DNA from: Pagrus major
Taxonomy: Eukaryota; Chordata; Actinopteri; Spariformes; Sparidae
Length of the DNA: 64,000 nucleotides
Reading direction: 5' to 3'
Assembly (NCBI RefSeq): GCF_040436345.1
Contig: NC_133220.1
Location: 7,380,436-7,444,435 of the forward strand
Shown: in pieces, positions 15,001 through 25,680 of the stretch
How positions within the stretch are numbered: position 1 is the stretch's first letter
Layout of the letters: each line of letters starts with the position of its first letter
The notes under the pieces: generated by a model
Seen by the model: the letters and a program-made list of their open reading frames with translations, nothing else
The model's database searches: none
Told to the model about the DNA's origin: nothing
Made by a program: the position numbers and the translations under genes

Positions 15001-16515
15001 CTTACAACAGCTGTTGGGTGTGGTTCCTTTGTGACTGGGAATGAACGCCACAAGTATAATTAGCGTAAGTGTAATAAGTATAACGTCAACTTTTGAGCTT
15101 TGCAGCATAAAAATAAGTCTATTTCAAATCAACAAGAAAACACTGCTTCATGCATCACAGCACCGACCTGAAGTCAAAACAAAATCACATTTGTTCTGCT
15201 GTTAGTTCACCCGGACTGACTACAAAATAAATATGTAATGAAAGCGATCACACCTGTGACATTAAGCACATTAATGACTGATTAGGGCAAACGGCCACTA
15301 GCTCACCTGCTCCAGTTTATCTCTCTTACCTTCTCATGGAGGTCGTGGAAGTCACTGTAGCGGTGCTTCACAGTCCACTTGTGCTCTCCATCTGTCACCT
15401 CGATGATATAGACCTGAAAAACAGACAATCATGGATGGATGACAACCTGGTTGTGTGAGCTTGGTGAAATTGAGAATGAGGTTCATTTCTTGTTTTGCTG
15501 TCCTGTCTTTGATGATGTAAAGGATGTACAATACTGTTTCCTTAAATGTTCTGCATTTATGATGATTTCTTTCAGTTGGATGACGATGAAAAACTTGAGC
15601 TGTGCTTTAGGAAGGGAACATTTTTTGCAGGAGACTTTGTTTGTCAAGCTCGGGAGGGAAGGCAGAATATATTGTTTAAGACCGAGGTGCAAAATAATTT
15701 GTAATGTTGTAATGAAATTAAATGTAATAAACTGTTTGATTATCAGAGAAACTAAATCTAATGAACACTTGAACCATCCCCATCAAGTCTCCATCCACTG
15801 AGGCTCAAAGCTCCATAATCATTACCAGTAAGCAGACATTGTGTAAAGACTTGTTTATAAAACTGCAATGTCAAGGTACAGTACGCTAGAAATGATCATT
15901 GCTAACTGAGCCGTTTTTTCAAGCACGAAAATTACTTTTCATGAAAAATAGTCTAAACGTGAGGACAGAAAATAAAGGTAGAGGAGCTGTGGGGCTGGGG
16001 AACTGTCACGCTTTTCTAATCAGGCATGTAATTGGCTGCTGTCTGTCAAAACTTGCAGTACAGACCTTTACATCGTGGAGACATAAAATATAACTCCTAG
16101 CAAAGATGTAAAAGGCTGCAGTGGGCTGTAACGTCTGTATCTTGCAGAGGAAACTCTTTGTACACTGACACCGGCAGTGACAGCTCGGTTAGCACGGCGG
16201 CTAGCAGTTAGCATGACATTTCTGTTGCGTCCTTTTAGTCCTTCCTCAACTGGATTAAGACAAAACGACTCACTAACAAATAAGTATAATAAGTGCACAG
16301 TTTGTGTATTCACTGATGAAGTAATTTCTCCAACAATAACTCACTGTCACTTTGTCAGACCTGAAGCCAGGGTAGCTACAAGCTAAGCTAACTAGCGCTA
16401 AGCTAAAGGGAGCCAGGACGTAGCTGTAGCTTACAGTGTAGTTTTCCACCAGCTCCGACCCGACAACACACACTGTCCTCTCCGAAACCTCTTCTGGAAA
16501 CGGGGTGGACTCCAT
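1..16515 (-). CDS. nisch: Nischarin (imidazoline receptor-like, PX + LRR protein), 3' end beyond left edge
   Basis: Nischarin binds PI3P-rich endosomes through its PX domain and interacts with integrin alpha-5, PAK, LIMK and Rac; that is family knowledge. Coding exons on the minus strand, 5' to 3': 16435-16515, 15330-15413, 14463-14645, 12523-12571, 11700-11863, 11500-11595, 10663-10758, 10123-10275, 9909-9977, 9445-9630, 9014-9142, 7654-7767, 5755-5944, 3454-3572, 3042-3130, 2350-2649, 1692-1975, 661-872 and <1-260. About 953 codons are present; human nischarin has about 1,500, so the C-terminal third is missing. PX domain at about residues 17-118, with RYSDF (R45) and LLPPKK (66-71). Leucine-rich repeats span about residues 280-415, with repeated LxxLDLSxN units, followed by [14 protein letters not shown]. 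The linker [19 protein letters not shown] is nearly identical to human. Acidic and serine-rich parts follow, then [10 protein letters not shown] and ACLVLTD as in human. Start chosen at MESTPFPEE, just ahead of [11 protein letters not shown]. Two donors (after 11700 and 11500) are weak GTC sites but keep frame. Confidence 0.95.
978..1190. mobile_element. Partial MITE, GCTGCAAC-type (hAT-like) family, copy 1
   Basis: In an nisch intron. It carries the ATCGATTAAT-rich end, the CCAACAGTCTAAAACCCAAA core and the AAAGCATAAAG...GAAGAAGCTGAAAC segment shared with the copy at 13,560-13,790, and in part with the full copy at 37,896-38,227. The ends are lost. The family is a very common teleost non-autonomous DNA element; the hAT assignment is from memory. 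Confidence 0.55.
2090..2305. repeat. Diverged direct repeat, two units of about 80-120 bp in nisch intron
   Basis: Two copies in the same orientation: 2099-2180 (TTTGGGAACCCCACAAATGAG ... GACTTTTAGGGGATC) and 2224-2300 (TTTGGGATCCCACAAACGAG ... GATTTTAGGCGATCAC). The offset is about 122 bp. No further units are obvious. Confidence 0.6.
3780..3902. mobile_element. Partial GCTGCAAC-type MITE, copy 2
   Basis: Contains the GGGCTCTAGGAAATTGTGAT core followed by AATAATCGATAGCAGGTTAATGAAA, matching the right half of the full copy at 37,896-38,227 (GGGCTCTCGGAAATTGTGAT). In the nisch intron upstream of exon 3454-3572. Confidence 0.55.
5558..5645. mobile_element. Partial GCTGCAAC-type MITE end, copy 3
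   Basis: The AGGTCAATCAATTGATTAGTTGACGGACAG...AAATTATCA segment matches the TIR-proximal part of the full copy (GTCAATTAATTGATTAGTCC). Only about 85 bp remain, immediately 3' (on the minus strand) of the serine-rich nisch exon. Confidence 0.45.
7935..8600 (-). mobile_element. L2/CR1-clade LINE fragment (3' end of reverse transcriptase ORF)
   Basis: Minus-strand translation across several frames gives the C-terminal end of an L2-type non-LTR retrotransposon: [46 protein letters not shown], then [25 protein letters not shown] and [18 protein letters not shown]. The motifs are in order but split by frameshifts and stops, so it is a dead copy. The tail includes the TTTATTAACATAGCACCTTT motif and an ATC microsatellite at 7,936-7,952. 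It lies in the nisch intron between exons 9014-9142 and 7654-7767, in the same orientation as the gene. Confidence 0.85.
10314..10618. mobile_element. Non-autonomous DNA element with about 25-bp imperfect TIRs in nisch intron
   Basis: The left end GATTCAAAAAGGTTGGGACG and the reverse complement of the right end (GATTCCCAAAAAGTTGGCAC) match as imperfect terminal inverted repeats about 300 bp apart. The internal sequence (AGTGTTCCTGAGCCCATG...) is one I recall as a widespread fish repeat. It has no coding capacity. The superfamily is not assigned here. It sits between the nisch exons at 10123-10275 and 10663-10758. Confidence 0.65.
12755..12865. mobile_element. Short LINE-tail/SINE-like fragment
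   Basis: TAATTTATTTGTATAGCACCATTCACAAACAGATGTT resembles the TTTATTAACATAGCACCTTT stretch beside the L2 fragment at 7,960. This kind of tail is shared by many teleost L2-derived SINEs. About 100 bp, in the nisch intron. Confidence 0.4.
13560..13790. mobile_element. Partial GCTGCAAC-type MITE, copy 4
   Basis: Contains CCAACAGTCAAAACCCAAAA...GATTCAGTTTCCAACTATATAAAACAG, parallel to 1,089-1,140 in copy 1 (CCAACAGTCTAAAACCCAAA...ATTCAGTTTGCTATCAC). Ends degraded. In the large nisch intron between exons 12523-12571 and 14463-14645 (by position). Confidence 0.5.
15430..15640 (+). mobile_element. L1-like LINE ORF2 C-terminal fragment
   Basis: Plus-strand translation reads [20 protein letters not shown] followed by FDDVKDV. 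This is the cysteine/histidine segment near the C-terminus of many fish non-LTR retrotransposon ORF2 proteins (typical form C-x2-C-x-EIEDEVHFLxHCPxY). Only about 60 residues are recognisable, and the first cysteine is not conserved. It lies antisense in the nisch intron next to the exon at 15330-15413. Confidence 0.55.
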
Positions 16516-16660
16516 CTTGAGATCGGGCCGAGCAAATATAATCTGCGATTCAGTAAAAAAACAAAAAAAACTCTTAGTTAAAACGGCTGTGGAGGATCTT
16601 CCTGCGCTCCTTCCCAGTTAGCCGCCTCCCGACGCCATGTTTGTTGTGATGCCGAGCGAA
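16516..16660 (-). promoter_or_regulatory. nisch 5' UTR and TATA-less promoter with YY1-like motif
   Basis: The stretch just upstream of the nisch start codon. On the minus strand 16631-16643 reads CAAACATGGCGTC, matching the YY1 consensus AAxATGGCGxC, which typically sits just downstream of the start site in TATA-less housekeeping promoters. No TATA box is seen. The transcription start is inferred to lie near 16,640-16,660. Confidence 0.5.
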
Positions 16661-18478
16661 GCAGCTGACCGCTTTAAAAAAAACGCTCAAACTTTATTTA
16701 CAACAGCTCCGTGACAATTTTCTCAGTACGGTTTTAATTCCGTGAAAAAAACATCGTTTGTTTAACTTTCCCGAAACATACGTGCAAAGTCTGAGCAGTC
16801 AGACAAGGTGAGTAAACTAACAGCCACAATAAATCCGAAAGTAAAAGTAAAAACGACCGACACGACCGTGATTCACCGACCTTTGTCCGATAATAGGACT
16901 ATGCCTCGTCTGTCAAGTGTTTATCGCGAGCATTATGATGATATTATCTTTATTAACAACAGACAGCGGCGGGCGGAGGTGCAGTATGATGTAATAGACT
17001 TAATACATCCATCTATGAGGAGCAGTGTTGAGTAATAATACCATTTTTTCTTACAGAACTAAACTCACTAGTTAAATCACTTAAATTAATAAATAACAAA
17101 AACAATTTAATACATGTATGGGTCATTCTGCAACCTTTTATCCTGAGATCTCTGTCTAATTATGCATATATTGATCCATATATGGACCCATCTGTCCGTC
17201 TACTTACTTCATTTTTCTCTATTTAATTTTCATTTTGTGTTTTGTAGATATATTTATTTGTATTCTCATTACTTATATCTGTTTTGTATGTGCCACTGTT
17301 TGGTTTACCTGTATTCTTTGTAAGTTGTTCTCTTTTCAATAAAAGGTATTAGAAAATCATAAATTTGTTAATATGAGGATCAGCTGAACCATAGCAGTAG
17401 TGTGATTAAAAAAATCATATACGTTATTTGGGAAATTCAAGTGTTTTGAGGACATCAGCTGCCTCTTTTGAAACCACTCTGAAATAATATCGAATACATC
17501 TTAATTTTGGTAAAGATGTTTGTGATTTCTGTGCATTCATAACCTTCACTCCTGATCTTCTTTCTACAGCAAGGCAACATTAAATCATAAAACACGAAAC
17601 AAACACACTGGCAAGATTTAAAGTGCTGCACGCAATTCACAATAAACTAAAGGCTGTATGATAAAAACAATGAAAGCTGCAACACACAGACTAAAGATGA
17701 GAAAAGTACAATACAAAGCTGTACAGCGAACTATGAGGCAGTTTATAATGTTTAAGAATTTAAAGTATTTATTGCACACAAGATAAATGAAAGCTTAAAC
17801 TTGTCCCACCTAAATTTTTGGAAACCTGTTTCTCTGATCCGAAGGGAGGACAGTTTGGATTTCTTGTGCTGGATTCAGCTCTCTGTGTGATTTATCTTCT
17901 GTAAGTGTCAGATTAGGCTGCCTGACATATTTATTTAGTTTTATTTATTGACTTAAGTTAGTGTCTAACCCTGAGTGTGTTTAACTGTTATTGTAACTTT
18001 ATGTTCTTGAACATTTGACCAATAAAGAACATAAAAAAGAAGTTTTTGTGCTCTTTTAAGACTCATAAACTCAAACTTGCCATGGCAACAGCTGGATTAG
18101 AAGGTATAATTATGAAGTAGTCAGTACATAGTTTACTGTATGTGTCATCGTCCTCTACGCCCTGTGTTTGCTCTGCAGGTTACTCACGACTCCATTAATA
18201 CTTGCAAGTCAGTCCCTTGTAATCCACACTGAGCACCCTCCTTCTGCCTCAAACTGCTCTGTGTAATATACATCTCTGCCACATGGGGTCACTAGTGCAG
18301 CTGCAAATTTATAGACATGTTATTATGTCAGGGTCTTTGTTGTGTTGAACTGAGGTAATCTCAGTAAATGTGTTTGCTGCAGTACTAGTTATAGTAGTCT
18401 CCCTTAAGAGCAGATGCTTTGTTATGTGATTGAGGCAACACTGAACATGAAGTTTATGTTCATTGTTATGTGTTGATT

Positions 18479-18820
18479 TAAAGGAAAAGCTCAACCAAAA
18501 ATGAAAATTCTGTTGTTATCTTCCCCTGGTCGTGCTGATGGATAGTAGGGTGACATCTTCTGGAGCTTCACAGCAAAACAACATTGCAGCATTCTCCTAA
18601 ACAGCTGAAGAAGATGGAGGCTTGTTTAACAACGTAAGATAAAAAGGTTTTCAAACAAGTCCCCATCGGAGGGGAAAGGAGAAAGCTGAAGCGTTGTTTT
18701 GCTGTGAAGCTCCAGAAATGTTTTGTGGACTACAAAACTTCCCCTGACTTTCCATCAGCATGAGGTTGCATAGATAATGACTAAATTTCCATTTTTTTGT
18801 GTGAACTTATCCTTTACCAG
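18479..18820. mobile_element. Palindromic MITE with AAAGGATAAGTTCAC-type ends
   Basis: The left end AAAGGAAAAGCTCAACCAAAAA and right end (reverse complement AAAGGATAAGTTCACACAAA) form imperfect TIRs. Inside, GGAGCTTCACAGCAAAACAAC (about 18,561-18,581) is repeated as its exact reverse complement at about 18,693-18,713. No ORF. The ends and AATGAAAATTCxGTxxTTATCT segment are typical of a common teleost MITE. Confidence 0.75.
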
Positions 18821-19032
18821 TTGTACTCTTCTGTCTAAATACTTTTTCTGGTTGGATGATTATAATCAGGGCTGCGAGTTTACAGCCAAGCAGGTCTGAC
18901 GGGCTGTACAGCTAAATGCTGATGTAAGCATGCTAACATGCTCACACTCACAATGCTATCATGATGATGTTTAGTGTAGTGTAATGTTTAACCATGTTCA
19001 CTATCTTTGTTTGGCATGCTAATTTGCATTAA

Positions 19033-19390
19033 AGGAGACATATTCTGCTTATTTTCAGGTTTATAATTTTATTGTTGGGTCACTATCAACCTCCAGAACA
19101 GTCAGGCCGCTCTGATTGGTCAGCTCACACACGCCTGAGCCAGCACTGCTGACAACAACAGTGCAGCTGTGCAAAATCCATTCTCACAGGCCAAACTAGA
19201 TGATCAGCAAATCTGAGACAATGTGACATAGTGTGATGTCACAAGCTCGTGGAATTAAAAGTGGGACTACTGACGGGGCGTTTCAGGAGCAGTGTTTTCT
19301 GTGGGAGAGAGGAGCTTCTGTTGGTGCAGACTTTTTTTTACTTTCAAAAACTTTTACATGCACAGGAACACGTATAAAACACTGACGGAG
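19033..19390. mobile_element. TTAA-flanked MITE family, truncated copy A
   Basis: Begins AGGAGACATATTCTGCTTAT right after TTAA (19,029-19,032). It shares GGTTTATAATTTTATTGTTGG and CTCTGATTGGTCAGCTCACACACGCCTGAGCCAGCAC with the complete copy at 46,080-46,529, which lies in the opposite orientation. The right TIR is not found, so the copy is truncated. Confidence 0.7.
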
Positions 19391-20735
19391 AGAAAAATAC
19401 TCAACCAAAAATGCCTCGTAGGTCTCCTTCAAACACAAAGTGCAACTGAGGCTGATGGGAACGTACCAAATAAAGGTTTTGACCTGATGAGGGCGCTTGA
19501 TGCAAAGTCAAGTGATCCTGAAGCTAAAGCAATTCATACTTAGGGGAATGTGAATGTCTGAACCACATTTCATGACAACATCCTGTAGCTGACGTCTGTA
19601 AAAGACTTCAGCTTAATCCATCTGATATTTGTTGAGATCTTTCAGCCTGGACCAAAGTGCTGGAACGAGCGTCACTACTACCATTGCTACCACTTGAGTT
19701 GAACTTTCACAAGTTAAACTTATCTGTGGCAGGTTTCATGTGTTAACTCTGGTCAGGAAGTTCTTTGTTTTCAATCTCATGTTCTTGAATAGGAAACTAT
19801 TTCCTTTCGAGACAAACGTTTCACCACTGCAACTTGTATTTTTGGTGCCCATGTGGGGGTGGTACTTGTACGTGCATGACACAATAACTGACTGCTGTCA
19901 CTGCTATGACAGCCCTCCAGCCCTCCTGCCCCAGATCTGCTGGTTGTTGTTGCTGTCTGTCCTCAGAGGGGCGGGCAGGAGCAGCAGCAGCTGTGGATCA
20001 GATTTCAGCTGCTAAAGCTGAGGCGGAGTGAACCATCCTGCTGCAGGGGGGGGAGCTGTCTGCTAATCACAACCACAGCACACGATCTGAGGCACCTACA
20101 GACCGACACATGTGTTATAATATATTAGAAATGTATCTAGAGGTAATAACTAGTAGAAATCTGTGATATTACAATGTTATTACGAGGCAGCGGACAGACC
20201 TACAAACTCTGACCCCTCCTTCTGTTAAACCTGTGAATGGATCCTTCCGTGTCTTTATCCAGGCTGTGAGGCGAAGGCAGAGCCACAGTCAGAGCTGGTC
20301 TGAGCTGAGTGAACCACCAACCTACAGCCTAAATCAGAGAAAATAACTGCTTCAAATCAACTAGAAGGCGCTTTAAACCCCTTAACCTCACTTAATTTCA
20401 CTAATCAGAGCTGAAAAGAGCTGATTTGACTTTGTAGACAAGTGAAGAAGAGAGATTATAGAGACAAGAGGAGGGCGTGACAGGCAGACAGCCGAGCAGG
20501 CAAGCTGCTGCTGCAAGGGGAGGAAGAGCAGGCTATGCATCGGCCAAAGCCAGAGGTCAAGAAAAAACGCGACAGAATAGTGAAAAGGTAGACTCAGAGC
20601 GTCAAAGGGGTCATTTGTGATCTGAGCCAGAAAAACCAGTAACCAGCCTCTCTTTGTTGTTGTGTGGGCCACTGAGGGAGGATGTGAAGGAGAGCAGCAG
20701 GGAGGAAGGGAGGCGACTGCAAGAAAGACAAGAAA

Positions 20736-20771
20736 ATGCTCTCAGAGATGATGTGCAGGAGGAGCTGCCAG

Positions 20772-20806
<35 letters not shown>

Positions 20807-21428
20807 TGGCAAAGGGGCTCCGCAGAGGGACCCTTCCAGCCGCAGGAAGCACGGCTGGTCCAAGAGCTGCAGGGGGCGCCTGCAGGGGCGGAGGACAGGA
20901 GGGGGAGGGTGGCCGAGAGGGCGCAATCACCAGCACCCTCCTCATCCTCACTACCATCATCCCCTCCAACTCAAGAGGCCGGCGATGTCCCTCCGGCCCG
21001 TTAACGTCAAGGGGAACAGAGCGAGGGGGATGCGTGCACCCAAGAACACCAACCAGTTTTTAATGCACGAGAAGTACCAGATGCTGCACATGCGCTCCGA
21101 CTCTGTCGGGAGCGACAGCGGCAGCAGCTCCGACAGCGACATGGAGCTCACGGACATGGACTCGTACCTGGGTGTCCTGGAGAATGCCAGAGGAGCCCTG
21201 TTGGACAGTCCCAACCCGCACGGCTCAACGACACCACCAGGACAGATCGTGGTACTGCACAAGGACGGTCTGCGTCTGCACGAGGACAGTCTGCGCCTGC
21301 AGGAGGAGGACAGTCTGCGCCTGCAGGAGGACAGCATGCAGTATTTCCCCTCTGAAGACGACCTGATTCAGAGCCAGAATTTCATGCAGAGGGACTTTGT
21401 TGAGTTCTGTGACATCCTGACGTCCTGA
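20736..21428 (+). CDS. CCER1-like / HEXIM-like basic-acidic protein, intronless (230 aa)
   Basis: An open frame of 230 codons without introns. Residues 1-80 are basic and low in complexity: a Gln run at 14-23, Arg/Lys clusters at 35-60 and a His/Pro patch at 65-76. Residues 98-114 hold GMRAPKNTNQFLMHEKY, which matches the RAPPNTTQF motif of CCER1 (coiled-coil glutamate-rich protein 1) and the PYNTTQFLM motif of HEXIM. An acidic Ser/Asp stretch follows at 121-143. Residues 178-200 carry near-repeats of DSLRLQED. The C-terminus MQRDFVEFCDILTS (217-230) recalls the LQRDFSE segment of HEXIM. No coiled coil is seen after it. Function is unknown; nuclear, RNA- or P-TEFb-related roles are only inference. 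Start: first ATG of the frame (AGAAAATGC); ATG 20748 or 20751 could also serve. GC is higher than in the flanks. Confidence 0.8.
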
Positions 21429-22095
21429 AGGGAAACTTTCAGGGAGCCATTTTGTCCTCAGCAGTGTGAGACTCAAACCTCAGACTGAACAGGTTTGTTT
21501 CTGCTTCATGTTCACAGAAAATGTTTCTTTTTTTAAAAGAAAAAAGCTCCATCTCATTGACTCGTTCAGCCTTAAAGTGTTACGAATATGCTCGCAGAGT
21601 GTGACGATTCCATCAGTTTCCAGCAGAAGTCAACTTTTTAAAAACATTTTTTAAAAATCAAATGTCATTTTTCTTAACGCGCATCAACCTGCCTTACTTT
21701 GTCTTTTTTTTTTTAAGATACTGGCACTGATGTTCTGACTACAACAAGGGGAACCACATGAAACTATTTCACCCTGCTTGTATTTTTCTAGGTTTAAGGA
21801 CAAACTTTTATTGAATGTAAAGATTTAATGACATTATTAAGACAGATGTTGTTTTTTTTTACAGTTCATGATTGGTCATGTTCAGTGTGTCCGGATGCTG
21901 TAAAGTGCTGCCTTTCTGTTGTTATTGTTGCACACAAAGGGAGATGGGCTCGGTGGTGGGAGTGAGCCCTGACAGCCAATCAGCATCGAGCTGCCTGGAT
22001 TAGGCTGCAGATGATTGGCTGATGCAGACTGTCATTAACGAAAAAAAATTAAAAAAAAAACCTTTACTGTACAGAATAAAAATATAAAAAACAAA
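21429..22095 (+). other. 3' UTR of the CCER1/HEXIM-like gene with poly(A) signal
   Basis: AT-rich, no further frame. AATAAA at 22,075-22,080 is the first good polyadenylation signal; another lies near 22,307. The transcript end is inferred at about 22,095. Confidence 0.5.
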
Positions 22096-23893
22096 TAAAT
22101 ATCTCATTGGTGTAATGTGGGCGTATGGATTCTTTCTTTGTGGATTTAACTGAGTGAGTGTTGAGTTATCAGGGCAGTGTGTCACTGAGTCACCAGGCCA
22201 GCTCTGACTGAATTAAACAGTTAAACTATTTGAAAGTAAATACTCACATGATAATATGTAAGAGGAGCAGCAGGAACAGAGACGAGCAGTGAAGAAAAAC
22301 ATGTTCAATAAATATAAACTTTATAACACAAGTGTAGAAATAAGCATTTCTTAACTTTTTTAACGGTTAAATTTATACATTTTGACATTAATCCTGCAAT
22401 AAATCAACAAAACACTTAAAAGCATGTAACACAAATGAGGTGTTATAAATGAAATTGCACGGCACACGATAAAACACTTTAATTTTTGCTTATGTAACTT
22501 ATTTCCACTGTGATCCTTTACATAATGAATACAGTCATTCATACATACTCATGTCTTCTCCTCTATTTTCTTTGATAAAAAGTTTTTTTTAAGTATCCTC
22601 AGTAGCTTAAATCATTGAGTCAGCTGGTCTTTATCTTGGTCCCCATTTACTGAAATGGGTTTTAACAGAGACATCTATAAATGTACAGATTTTCAAATAT
22701 ATATAAAACTTTTTTAGACATTCATCCACATGCCCTGCTGCCAAACACTTACAGTAATGCAACTGGCAATGTTTATCCAACATTTTCTTGTCACTACCAG
22801 TAGTGAAAGTTGTATTTTTCTATTCAGGAATGTTAGAGGCATTTAAGCAGGAGCGACAGGAGGAACACTGTGTTCCTGTGTGGATGAAGTGGATTACATG
22901 AAGTGAAGTGGGCTGGTCACACCCACTGTGGGCGGGCCGGCAGCTATAAGCCTCTTTGTGTTGGTGTGTCATAAACTAATAATGGTAGCGGGTCAAAGTG
23001 TGAGGAACAGGCAGGTTATAAATGTTTCTGCTCTGATTCATAAGATCTGTTATTCTGGCCTTCAGTGTGAGAAAGTAGCAGAAATGTTGAAGAAAATCAG
23101 GGATTTTTCTTTGTAGGATTTCAGGCTGGCTGGTAAAGTGTAGACGATAGAGAGAAATGTTGTAGTGCCTTACATTTATACATTTATGCCAGATTATTTT
23201 ACCCCCCAGTGGGATAGACTGTCCTACATAATGCAGAGGAGGTCTCGCAGTACATTTAGACATTAGGGCATGTGAGAGGAGAACGCTGCATCTATAAACT
23301 AAATGTTCTTATACCTTTGAACTAGCAGCCTCTAAGATAATTCACTTTAATTTATATGAATATATATATATTATAAAATATTATAAAATAAATTATATAT
23401 ATAATATAAATGAATGAATCAGATGAATCAGATGTTCTGATTATATTTTGCAATAACATATTACAACTCAGGGGAGAAATAAAAGTAAAATTAGCTTTAG
23501 CTGGCTGTTTGTCTGTAGAAGAGGTTTGTTTTTTTGCTTTTACTTAAATTATACATTTATTTGACAACAATTTCTAATAGCCTGTGGTAACACATGTCAC
23601 AAAATAGGCCTACCTGCTGTGTTTGGCTTTGTAGTGCAGAATATTAAGGCTATATTTAATTTTTTTGTTAATTGGACAGTTGAGCAGGTTTCCGTTCAGT
23701 TTTCATCCTCTAAACCAGATTTACAGTGATGTAAGAGGATTTACAAGACAATAATAGTCCACTTAATTTTGAAAGTGTGGAGAGCTTTTTTTTATTAAAG
23801 TTCAAAAGTGACAAAAGAGCAGCAGCCTGTTGCATTAGCTGTGTAACTTCAAATTTAGCCCGGCTTTCATTTCTCATGATTTATTATTAACTA

Positions 23894-24230
23894 ATATAAA
23901 AGTGGTTGCACCAGGGACAGATTACAACATAACTCTAAGCCACAACTAAAACGTTACACAATAGTTACACACAACACAGCGGTTTTCTCTGCCCACAGCA
24001 TCATTTCTTAAGTAATTATATGCCATTTTGCAACACGCTAGACCAAATTTATTGATAGGATGTTTCAATATTGATCTAGCTTATGCTACGATGTGCCAAG
24101 TTGCTCTTGCCAGCATGAAAGCTCGTGCACACCTGATGCTAGAACTCTTGGTTGGCCACTTGGCTTATGCCTTTATCTCCAAACATGTTAGCTCATGCCA
24201 CGAGTAATTGTGGTGCAACCAATTTTAGTA
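23894..24230. mobile_element. MITE with GGTTGCACCA ends
   Basis: The left end AAAAGTGGTTGCACCA and the reverse complement of the right end (CTAAAATTGGTTGCACCA) form TIRs about 330 bp apart. Non-coding. Superfamily not assigned. Confidence 0.65.
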
Positions 24231-24755
24231 TCTGGCTCTGGGATGAGCAGTTTGGGGGCCCTGGGGCAAAATTAAGCTGTGGGACCCCTGTGCCCCTGTT
24301 TCTCCAAATCTACAATACATAACATAAAAATGTAATTTGAGGCACTACAGGGACAGACAGAGAATAAACAACAGAACAATCAAAACTTGAAACTGGAAAG
24401 AAAATACAGCCTATTTCAACCAAAATATAAAGTGTGTTTTAAAGAAATATTAAAAAGAAATTGGATAAGTGACCCTCTGTTTGTTATGGATGATCTTTAT
24501 GACATCTAATTGATGTTGATTAATGTTCATTGTCCTTATAAATACACATATGAAATGAATATCATTACAGTAACTCCTACAAACTTGTGTCACAATGAAG
24601 ACACGCCTGAAAGTAAACGTGCTGTGTAAGTGACCTCATGACAGCAGCAGGTTGTCCGACGTCAGGCAGAACCGTCAACCTGTTCCACTGCTTGAAGGCA
24701 GGGCGGATTCAAACATCTGAGCCCAGGCTTTGAAACAGGTCTGACCTCCTCAGAC

Positions 24756-24768
24756 TGACCTTTGACCT
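24756..24768 (-). promoter_or_regulatory. DR1 nuclear receptor motif (HNF4/PPAR-RXR type)
   Basis: TGACCTTTGACCT, reverse complement AGGTCAAAGGTCA: two perfect AGGTCA half-sites spaced by one base. Consistent with an HNF4 or PPAR:RXR site; a chance occurrence is possible. Confidence 0.35.
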
Positions 24769-25233
24769 TCAGATCAGGGCGTGTTAACCAAGAACACATA
24801 CATTCAGACACATTGACCAAACAGTGTGTTTGTACTGTCTTATCTTATCAGAGGTCTCATTGCCTGGCTCAGGGACACTACGGCAGGTCACAGCTCTTCT
24901 GTTTTAAATGTCTTTCTTTTTTCAACTAAAATGTTATTTTCCCAGGATGGCAAAGGCATTGCCTGTCCTTGCATTTGATTGCCTTCCTTAACCCTAACCA
25001 ATGTCACTAATCGTACCTAAACATAACCAACCCAACCAACGAAGGGAACCAGTATCAGCCAATCAGAGCAGGGCAGGCCATGAAGAAAATGCCTGCTGAA
25101 GCTCTTGAGTCTATTTTTTCTGCTGCAGTCATCAGTCAGCAGCAGCTTCTGCTTTTGAGTGTGAGTTGCCGTTGTGCAATGCTGCCTCTGATTGGTCAGC
25201 TGATTCTGCCAAACAGGAAGAGAGAGTGAGCTG

Positions 25234-25234
<1 letters not shown>

Positions 25235-25269
<35 letters not shown>
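25235..25269. repeat. (CA)n microsatellite
   Basis: Uninterrupted AC dinucleotide run of about 17 units in intergenic DNA. A second run lies at 25,660-25,680. Confidence 0.95.
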
Positions 25270-25270
<1 letters not shown>

Positions 25271-25649
25271 ATGGCAGTAAGATGGTGTGTGTGTAAGATT
25301 ACAGAAAGTAGATCAGTAGCCTCAGAACACTTCCTTTGCTAGCTACGCTAATGCTAATCTGTGGACACATATGCGTTCGTGTGTCTCTGCTTGTGACGAC
25401 CCACTCTGACACTTCCTCATCCAGACTTTTATATAAACCTGATTAACGCTAAAACTGAGTCTTAACCCCAAAGTATTTTCACTTTCATAATCTTTAACCT
25501 AAATTGGTGCTCACAAAGAAGGACAAGAAAACACAACATGACCATCACCACGTATAAAGTGTGAATTGTTGGTGAAAGGGCAGCCGTCCAACAACAAGTA
25601 GAGGCAGAGCTATAGTCTGACGACGGTTAGAGAAATCACTGACACACCC

Positions 25650-25680
<31 letters not shown>

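Larger units (their letters stand above)
16661..20735. other. Intergenic region between nisch and the intronless CCER1/HEXIM-like gene
   Basis: About 4 kb with no supported exon. It holds two MITEs (18,479-18,820 and 19,033-19,390) and AT-rich tails with AATAAA signals at about 17,338 and 18,022, which may be old LINE or transcript 3' ends. GC rises toward 20,700. The first few hundred bases after 16,661 are the flank of the nisch promoter. Confidence 0.6.
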
